This document shows positions 5,518 to 10,771 of a DNA stretch of 10,771 bases, one piece after another. Where the stretch lies: NCBI GenBank assembly GCA_913776405.1, contig CAJYOV010000495.1, positions 1 to 10,771 on the forward strand. The letters are read 5' to 3'. Position numbers and translations under genes: made by a program. This DNA comes from Pseudobdellovibrionaceae bacterium (GTDB lineage Bacteria > Bdellovibrionota > Bdellovibrionia > Bdellovibrionales > JAMPXM01). The first letter of the stretch is position 1; each line of letters opens with the position of its first letter. The notes under the pieces are model-generated. The model was not told the origin of the DNA, ran no database searches, and was given only the letters and a program-made list of their open reading frames with translations.

Positions 5518-7005
5518 TTAAGAAGCTTTGTTGAGGGCGCGAAGCTTGTCGACATACAACTTAAGTACTTCAGTTTCATCGACGCCTTTGGCGTAATTCA
5601 CTTCGATCATCTTCAAGAAAACGTCGAAGTCCGCGTTTGCTTTGAATTCTTCATGGTAACGCACGAGAAGTTTGAGGCGTGTCGACTCAATCTCGATGAG
5701 TTTCGGAATTTCTGAAGGCGGTCTCGAATCCAAACACAGAAGCGAGAGCTTCGCGATTTCTCGGATGTCGTTTTTGTAGATGTTCACGACTGAGGTATAG
5801 AGCGACTCAAATTGCGAGTTGAATTGATCATCCGTTAACTGCTTTTCGTTAAACCGGAGAACCGTGCGACGCAATTTTTCCCAGTAGATCGTTGCAAGCT
5901 TTGATCTTAATGCGTGACGATTCTGAAGTGCTTTTCTCGCTTGAGCGATAACCTCAGCCTTTGAGGCCGCCCAGATGAACCGAACGGGAACGATCGAATC
6001 CTCAAGCGTCAGGCGATTTGACATCATTGAGTATTGAAGCTTCCATGCGCGTGCGACTTGAAAGCGATCGGTGATGTTGTCCTTAAAGCCTTGCGGTAAG
6101 AACATCGCAACGACACCGCCCGCAAGACCGAACAGCGCACCGGCAACCGTACCGGCGCCTGGGAAGATCGCAGTGCCGATCGTGCCCGCTGCGATCATCG
6201 AAGTTAGAAGAGTCGAAAATTCGCCGGTCATCACTCGAGTGCGGAGCGTGTTATCGAACCACGCTCTGAGCGTCGGGGCGTGAAGTAAGATGTAGACCAT
6301 CTCTTTTGCCATTAAGTTTGCGACCCGCGCATTCTCGCGGTCTTCTGTCGAGCCCGCTTTCATGAACGTGCGAGCAAGACCTCCACCTAAACCAGAAACA
6401 GAGGTGGCTCTTTTAACGTCGGCATCTGATTGAAGGCGAAGACTCGCTTCGGTCCAAAGCTGCGAGCCGAATTCCCAGCCGACAAACGTTACGGTTGTCG
6501 TTACCAGCTTCGTAAGGAGCGGGCGAAGCGCGCGCAAAAGTTTTGGTTGAGTCAGAATTTTAGTTAAGAGCGAGGCAGGCTTTTGTGCGACTCCAATGCC
6601 GCCCGCACCGAGGATGCCTGCATAGATGCTCGGGTTATCGAGAATCGCACTGACTGAAACAGACGCGATGTTCGCAAGGTCTGAAGCTTTAAATGTCCCT
6701 TTGCCTTTTCGGTTCTTGATCTCTTGATGAGTTAAATCAATCGCAGTCAACGTCATGATGAGAAGAAGCGTTTGGCCAACACCAACGGCGGCTTCTTTCG
6801 GTTTTGCGACGGCCGCTTCTTGGAGAGAGGCCGCTAATTTTTTTGAATCAAGTTTCGGCGCGATGAGCGTGAATCGAGCATTCTTCGTTACATAAGCGTT
6901 TGCGGCTTCTAATGCCGCGCTAGACCGTGCAGCGCCCGCAAACGCCGGGTGCGACATCGGAAGAACGAACGAGAGTGCTAAGATCAAACTCGTAACCAAA
7001 CGCAT
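5518..7005 (-). CDS. Secreted protein of unknown function with Gly-zipper-like hydrophobic hairpin (495 aa)
   Basis: I recognise no family. A signal peptide spans 1-23 (AFA|GAA). The mature N-terminal half has several hydrophobic stretches (about 73-91, 113-137 and 163-176). A long Gly/Ala-rich pair (about 264-303) is built around FPGAGTVAGALFGLAGG, and looks like a glycine-zipper membrane hairpin. The C-terminal 190 residues are charged and helical, with a single Cys (C424). Translation is coupled to the 608-aa gene upstream: only 3 bp separate the stop from this ATG, and GAAGAAG at the end of that gene serves as ribosome binding site. It shares short collinear motifs with that gene's product (LRP...LVTT...VGxExxxQ at 160-182; SLY...CLD at 401-426). 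It is probably envelope-located and may act with the 608-aa protein; the function is not known. Confidence 0.8.
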   Translation of the reverse strand: MRLVTSLILALSFVLPMSHPAFAGAARSSAALEAANAYVTKNARFTLIAPKLDSKKLAASLQEAAVAKPKEAAVGVGQTLLLIMTLTAIDLTHQEIKNRKGKGTFKASDLANIASVSVSAILDNPSIYAGILGAGGIGVAQKPASLLTKILTQPKLLRALRPLLTKLVTTTVTFVGWEFGSQLWTEASLRLQSDADVKRATSVSGLGGGLARTFMKAGSTEDRENARVANLMAKEMVYILLHAPTLRAWFDNTLRTRVMTGEFSTLLTSMIAAGTIGTAIFPGAGTVAGALFGLAGGVVAMFLPQGFKDNITDRFQVARAWKLQYSMMSNRLTLEDSIVPVRFIWAASKAEVIAQARKALQNRHALRSKLATIYWEKLRRTVLRFNEKQLTDDQFNSQFESLYTSVVNIYKNDIREIAKLSLLCLDSRPPSEIPKLIEIESTRLKLLVRYHEEFKANADFDVFLKMIEVNYAKGVDETEVLKLYVDKLRALNKAS

Positions 7006-7008
7006 CGT

Positions 7009-8835
7009 TTACTTCTTCGCAGCTTTTGCCGCAGCTTCTTTTGCACGATCGGCCCACGATTTTCTCTTCCCAGGCTTCAAATCTTCAGCGCCAGCAGCGG
7101 CCGCGCGGTTTGCATCACTCGCAACGAACGCTTTAGCAGCTTCGACTGCGGCTGAAGGCTTTGTAGCCTCAACCGCGGGCTTAAACGGCGCAGGCTTCGC
7201 AAGTGCTGGCTTCACCGCAACCTTACGCGCCGGAATGAGGATCGGGCGGTGAGTGCGAGTTTCGATGCGTGCTTCGCGCGCGACAGTCGTGTCACTCGCG
7301 GACTTCTTCGGCTTCGCCGATTTTTCTTCGAGAACTTTGATCTCGCTCTCGACTTTACCAAGATCAGTCTCGACTTTCGCTTTCGCCGCCTTCAGATCGA
7401 GACCCAGTTGATTCAAGATTTTCACGGACTCTGCTCGGAACTCAGCCTCGAAGTAATCGAAGCAGTAGTGGCTCTTGAAGAGATCGTAAGCTTTCGCCGT
7501 TTCAGGCGCCAACTCGCGGTTGAACTCCGGATACATCAACTCATAAAGCGAGGCGCTCGCGAGAGTCACGGCTGCCTGCTTGTAGAGAGCCATCTCGCTG
7601 CCAAGATTTTCAGAAATACGGTTTAACTGATACTCAGTCGCGCCAAGCTCAAGAAGCTCTGCACGTGAGGCCTTGACCTTTTTAACATAGGAGCTGGTAG
7701 GCGCTGTGGCATTCGCGTGCGCAGCCGCTTTCACTTCCTGCATGTAGCGTTCGGCCACTTCATTCATGCGAGCGCGATCACTCGTTTGCGCGAGCATTCG
7801 ATCCAGAGTCGACTCGATCCCTTGACGGAAGACCTCGCGACCAACGACCGATGAAATGAGAGTCGTTACAAGCGCGTGCGGGCGAAGAATCAAGTTATCT
7901 GACGTGTAGGCACGACCGTCACGGTAACCGCCGGTGTGAGTACTTTCCCAAATCTGCTTGGCGTCGTTCCAGCTTGATTTCAAGCGCTCCATGTTTTCAT
8001 TCGCTTGTGCCGGAGTCATTTCAAGACCACGTCGCGCCATGAGTCTCACCGTCGCCTGACGAGCGCGTTCGCGCGCTTCGATTTGCGATCGTGTTTCGAT
8101 GAGGCTTTCACGCTCGGAGTTAAGACGCTCTGCCAAACGAGCACCGCGATCACCGAGAAGTCGATTACCGATAACGGCTGCGCGCTCACGAATCGGGCGA
8201 ACGATAGGTTCAACGAGTGCGCCGACAATGCCTGCGCCCGGACCTGCAACGACAGCGCCTTTAACGAGGTCGCGGACAAACGCGAATGTTCCATAAGCAG
8301 CAGCTAAGCTACCGGTTGCGATCGTCGCTGGATGTTGAATCAAATCTTGGAGCTTCAGCAGAACGCCAGGTAAGTCGCTCTTTTCTTCTGAAAGCGTAAC
8401 CATGTAGGCAAGGTAAGACTCAGTGACAACTTTCTGAAGTGTGGCGCCTTCCGCTTTTTGAGCAGCCATCAGGATGGCGGTTTCATTCTTCTTAAACCAC
8501 TCTTCGAATTCACTGCGGTTATCGATAAAACCAATGCGGGCATTGGCAACGATGACAGCCGATAAATCAGAGTGAAGATCAGAAACTTCGCTGTGCGTGC
8601 CGCCTTGAACGAAATAAGTTTTCAACTCACGCGTTTTCGCGAGATTGACGAGGGCCGTAGCGGAAGCGAGGTCTTCTGGTGTTTGAAGGCGTTTCGCCGC
8701 AGCCGCCGCTCGTTGTTGCAAGCGCGCCGAAGGCAGTTTAGCCGACACGTTGGCGGCAAACGCGATCTCGTGTTGAACGAGAGAGATTAAGACGAGGCTC
8801 GTCGACAGTAAGCGTGAAAAGGTCTTCAACGACAT
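7009..8835 (-). CDS. Secreted protein of unknown function with Gly-rich hairpin and Lys/Ala/Pro tail (608 aa)
   Basis: No family is recognised. I start it at the ATG at 8833-8835, which has TTGGAG seven bases upstream and opens directly into a signal peptide (MSLKTFSRLL..., about 1-27, AFA|AN). The frame stays open 75 codons further upstream, but that stretch has no signal peptide and lacks a better start. In order: an Ala-rich helix (40-70); a Gly-rich hydrophobic hairpin (about 187-211, GAVVAGPGAGIVGALVEP); a strongly charged probable coiled coil (213-270, rich in Arg and Glu); a mixed helical region with a single Cys (C458); another coiled coil (480-505); and a basic Lys/Ala/Pro tail (506-608) resembling TolA or histone-H1-like tails. 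It is the first gene of a tight pair with the 495-aa gene and 149 bp behind the lipoprotein gene on the same strand. Confidence 0.8.
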   Translation of the reverse strand: MSLKTFSRLLSTSLVLISLVQHEIAFAANVSAKLPSARLQQRAAAAAKRLQTPEDLASATALVNLAKTRELKTYFVQGGTHSEVSDLHSDLSAVIVANARIGFIDNRSEFEEWFKKNETAILMAAQKAEGATLQKVVTESYLAYMVTLSEEKSDLPGVLLKLQDLIQHPATIATGSLAAAYGTFAFVRDLVKGAVVAGPGAGIVGALVEPIVRPIRERAAVIGNRLLGDRGARLAERLNSERESLIETRSQIEARERARQATVRLMARRGLEMTPAQANENMERLKSSWNDAKQIWESTHTGGYRDGRAYTSDNLILRPHALVTTLISSVVGREVFRQGIESTLDRMLAQTSDRARMNEVAERYMQEVKAAAHANATAPTSSYVKKVKASRAELLELGATEYQLNRISENLGSEMALYKQAAVTLASASLYELMYPEFNRELAPETAKAYDLFKSHYCFDYFEAEFRAESVKILNQLGLDLKAAKAKVETDLGKVESEIKVLEEKSAKPKKSASDTTVAREARIETRTHRPILIPARKVAVKPALAKPAPFKPAVEATKPSAAVEAAKAFVASDANRAAAAGAEDLKPGKRKSWADRAKEAAAKAAKK

Positions 8836-8984
8836 AGCGATCTCCAACAAACGTGAGCGTCCGCTCGGTTCCTGAGCTGACGCGCACTTAGTTGCAAAAT
8901 CGGTCACTGCCGTGAAGCGATTAGTTGGATCTGAAGTGTTAGAGAATTCGACAGTGACGTAGAATGTCGTCCAAAAAGCGGCGC

Positions 8985-9479
8985 TTACTCGGTTTCGACA
9001 GGCAAGGCCGTCGTAGAAACGCCTGAGGAAATGTAGAGCCCACCCGCAATCGAATTCCAACCTTGGATGATTTCAGTAGGGTAGCGTGCTTGATCGTCCT
9101 TCGGGACAGAGAGCACCTCGATCGGGTGAAAGAAGCCAGCCTCAGAACGAACGACGCGGCCACTCGAATGACGGTAGTTCGGGTTCTCGATCACAGGGTC
9201 AGATGCGAGCGCAATCTCGGAGCCCGCAGGCAATTCAACAAGAACTTCAACGACGTCATTGACTGCGTAACGAAGGTTCGTCGGCTCGGTCAGAACGATC
9301 TTTGTTTGAGCTTCTCCCAGACTGCCTTTTCCCGATCGAGTCGGATTTTTCGTAGGCGCGATCGAACTCGACGTCGGGGTGCCGCAGCCCGCGACAAGCA
9401 TGACGACAATCGTTGCAACGATCGCAAAGAGGATCGGGTCAGTCACCAAGTCTCGAAGAAATGATTTTGCTTGTTTCAT
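8985..9479 (-). CDS. Lipoprotein of unknown function (164 aa)
   Basis: A predicted lipoprotein with a charged N-region (MKQAKSFLRD), an unusually long signal with hydrophobic core (about 16-30) and lipobox LVAGC, giving lipidated C32. Residue +2 is Gly, so outer-membrane retention is expected if Lol sorting rules apply. A Ser/Thr/Pro/Lys linker (33-55) is followed by a compact domain of about 105 residues with beta-rich character (TKIVLTEPTNLRYAVNDVVEVLVELPAGSEIAL), which I cannot assign. No clear Shine-Dalgarno precedes the ATG (9477-9479). The stop overlaps a tiny inverted repeat (AAGC-GCC-GCTT on the minus strand, 8976-8986) followed by T residues, possibly a weak terminator. It heads the run of minus-strand envelope genes and may be their outer-membrane anchor. 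Confidence 0.75.
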   Translation of the reverse strand: MKQAKSFLRDLVTDPILFAIVATIVVMLVAGCGTPTSSSIAPTKNPTRSGKGSLGEAQTKIVLTEPTNLRYAVNDVVEVLVELPAGSEIALASDPVIENPNYRHSSGRVVRSEAGFFHPIEVLSVPKDDQARYPTEIIQGWNSIAGGLYISSGVSTTALPVETE

Positions 9480-9820
9480 GCGCTTAGTTTGCAGAACCCC
9501 TGGGGTAAACCGAAACTTGATCGCCGAATTTTTCGACTATTGGCCGAGCTAATCTGGTTCAACGTCTGAGCGCGACTCTCCAGCCGTCTAGGCCAGAGTT
9601 TATGGGGTGTGACAACACCAAGGCCAATCTGTCAGTCACGAGCGCGTGAGCAAGCAGCCGTCTATACTAGCTCTGGGGCGGCTCGGGCGCCGTTCGGGCA
9701 AACCCTCAGTCGATCAGAGTTGGTCACGAAAAATGAAAAACCTTGAGTTTTTCCAGTGGCTTTGGTGATTTGAAAGACTCTCGCTTCTCTCTTTCTCTCA
9801 AAAGGCCCTCTGGAGTCAGC
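9480..9820. other. 341-bp intergenic region between the envelope locus and serS
   Basis: No coding region is supported here. It should carry the promoter of the lipoprotein gene (minus) and of serS (plus). For serS the best -10 is TATACT (9663-9668), without a matching -35, giving a leader of about 150 nt. For the lipoprotein gene a weak TTGAAC, 17 bp, TAGTCG pair can be drawn. Other patterns are ACCCC-T-GGGGT (9496-9506), hairpin GGTGT-GACA-ACACC (9606-9619), and a 10-bp direct repeat CAGCCGTCTA (9581-9590 and 9655-9664). A hairpin lies at 9735-9753 and a pyrimidine-rich tract at 9779-9799. Confidence 0.45.
9735..9753. other. Hairpin in the serS leader
   Basis: GAAAAAC-CTTGA-GTTTTTC forms a 7-bp stem with a 5-nt loop. 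On the minus strand it is followed by ATTTTTC, so it could act as a weak terminator in that direction; on the plus strand it would lie about 65 nt before the serS start. No T-box core sequence is seen. Confidence 0.35.
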
Positions 9821-10771
9821 ATGCTGGATCTAAAGTTCATTCGCGAAAACGCAGACGCTGTTAAAAAAGCGGTTCAACAAAAACGCACGGGCATCGATAT
9901 CGACGAACTTCTGCGTGCAGACCAAGAATTGGTTTCGTTGAAACGCCAAGCTCAAGCGTTGAACGAAGAGAAAAACGCGAACGCGAAAAAGATGAAAGGC
10001 GCAACGCCTGAAGAACGCGAGAAGATCATCGCGCGCGGTCGCGAAGTCGGCCAAGAAATCGAAAGCCTAAAGCCGGCGGTCGAACTCGCAGAGAAGCGCG
10101 TTCAAGAGCTGATGTACCTCGTGCCGATGATCCCGTCTGAAGACACTCCGATCGGTCCCGATGACTCAGGCAACGTCGAAGTTCGCCAATGGGGCAAGAA
10201 GCCTGAGTTCTCATTTAAGCCAAAAGATCACGTCGAACTTTTGAATCAGAACAATTGGGCTGAGCTTGAGCGTATTGCGAAAGTGGCTGGTTCACGAAGC
10301 TACGCGCTCAAAGGCGATCTCGTTCTTCTTGAGGCTGCAATCTTGATGTACGCGATGCAGAAGCTCGTCTCGAAAGGTTTCACGCCGCTTCAAGTGCCAG
10401 CGATGGCGCGCGAATCTGCTTTCTACGGCTCGGGCAACTTCCCGACGGGCAAAGAGCAAGTTTACTATCTTCCGGACGACGACATTTATCTCTCAGGTAC
10501 CGCGGAAGTGCCGATCAACTCGCTTCACGCAGGCGAAATTTTGACTGAAGCGGACTTGCCGATTCTTTACGGCGGCGTCTCACCTTGCTTCCGCCGCGAA
10601 GCGGGGAGTGCGGGTCGCGATGTTCGCGGTCTCATCCGCGTTCACCAGTTCAACAAAGTTGAGCAGTTCATCTTGTGCAAAAACGATCCCGCTGAATCCG
10701 AAAAGATGCACCAGCTTCTTCTCTCAACTTCAGAAGAGATTCTTCAAGAACTCGGTCTTCACTACCGAGTC
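9821..10771 (+). CDS. serS: Seryl-tRNA synthetase, 3' end outside window
   Basis: Serine-tRNA ligase, a cytoplasmic class II enzyme that charges tRNA-Ser (and tRNA-Sec) with serine. 317 codons are visible of about 425 usual. The N-terminal long helical arm that grips the tRNA variable arm spans about 1-110 (MLDLKFIRENADAVKKAV, with coiled-coil pattern at 30-95). The catalytic core follows, with the serine-binding TAE in LSGTAEVPI (225-233) and class II motif 2 (SPCFRREAGSAGRDVRG, 254-270, then QFNKVE). Motif 3 falls beyond the right edge. The start is supported by TGGAGT (9811-9816). It is transcribed away from the envelope locus. Its substrate tRNA-Ser(GGA) lies about 7 kb to the left; the two are not linked transcriptionally. 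Confidence 0.98.
   Translation, partial: MLDLKFIRENADAVKKAVQQKRTGIDIDELLRADQELVSLKRQAQALNEEKNANAKKMKGATPEEREKIIARGREVGQEIESLKPAVELAEKRVQELMYLVPMIPSEDTPIGPDDSGNVEVRQWGKKPEFSFKPKDHVELLNQNNWAELERIAKVAGSRSYALKGDLVLLEAAILMYAMQKLVSKGFTPLQVPAMARESAFYGSGNFPTGKEQVYYLPDDDIYLSGTAEVPINSLHAGEILTEADLPILYGGVSPCFRREAGSAGRDVRGLIRVHQFNKVEQFILCKNDPAESEKMHQLLLSTSEEILQELGLHYRV

Noticed and set aside
5266..5715. 149-codon open frame, plus strand
   Set aside because: Antisense to the barrel gene start, the gap and the end of the 495-aa gene; Arg-rich shadow sequence with no start signal.
8836..9060. 75-codon upstream extension of the 608-aa gene
   Set aside because: It would bury the signal peptide, overlaps the lipoprotein 3' end, and the internal ATG at 8835 has a good ribosome site.
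9063..9464. 133-codon open frame, plus strand
   Set aside because: Fully antisense to the lipoprotein gene, whose lipobox and signal make it the real gene.
9669..9820. T-box leader for serS
   Set aside because: No T-box core sequence or Ser specifier stem could be identified, and the organism does not look like a Firmicute.
1..10771. CRISPR array or prophage
   Set aside because: No regularly spaced repeats with unique spacers and no phage structural or integrase genes were seen, despite the tRNA gene that could serve as an attachment site.

Overview
The window looks like ordinary chromosome of a Gram-negative bacterium. Four secreted or envelope proteins are encoded with clear Sec or lipoprotein signals, one of them an outer-membrane beta-barrel protein ending in Phe, and base composition is moderate. 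Nothing names the species directly. The style of the REP-associated transposase (FPYNISARCINREWF near its N-terminus) and the many secreted proteins without recognisable families make me think of Bdellovibrionota or a related deltaproteobacterial-type lineage; this is a weak inference from recalled families, not a measurement.

Layout, left to right. A class III sirtuin deacylase (minus, 3' end cut by the window edge) is divergent from a secreted CapA/PGA_cap-type metallophosphatase (plus). Immediately after the capA-like stop codon lies a compact mobile element (1818-2576): one RAYT (HUH/Y1) transposase gene between two perfect 26-bp inverted repeats. Five bases beyond it is the 3' end of a tRNA-Ser(GGA) gene (minus). 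Next come an NmrA-type atypical SDR (minus) and a divergent LysR regulator (plus) that share a 150-bp regulatory gap. The LysR gene converges on an outer-membrane beta-barrel protein gene.

From about 4.6 to 9.5 kb there is a run of four minus-strand envelope genes. In transcription order these are a lipoprotein (164 aa), a secreted 608-aa protein with a Gly-rich hairpin and a Lys/Ala/Pro tail, a secreted 495-aa protein with a Gly-zipper-like hairpin, and a 252-aa outer-membrane barrel protein with a poly-Pro linker. The 608-aa and 495-aa genes are 3 bp apart and certainly co-transcribed. I recognise no family for the first three. The two large proteins share several short motifs in the same order, which suggests they are distant paralogues or partners. 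This locus is the best candidate for an undescribed envelope system. A 341-bp intergenic region then leads to serS (plus, 3' truncated by the window edge).

Functionally, the housekeeping content is serS, tRNA-Ser and the sirtuin. The redox gene with its LysR regulator forms a typical regulated pair. The RAYT element is a neat insertion between capA and tRNA-Ser whose removal would restore a plausible ancestral junction. I saw no CRISPR array, prophage or toxin-antitoxin pair.
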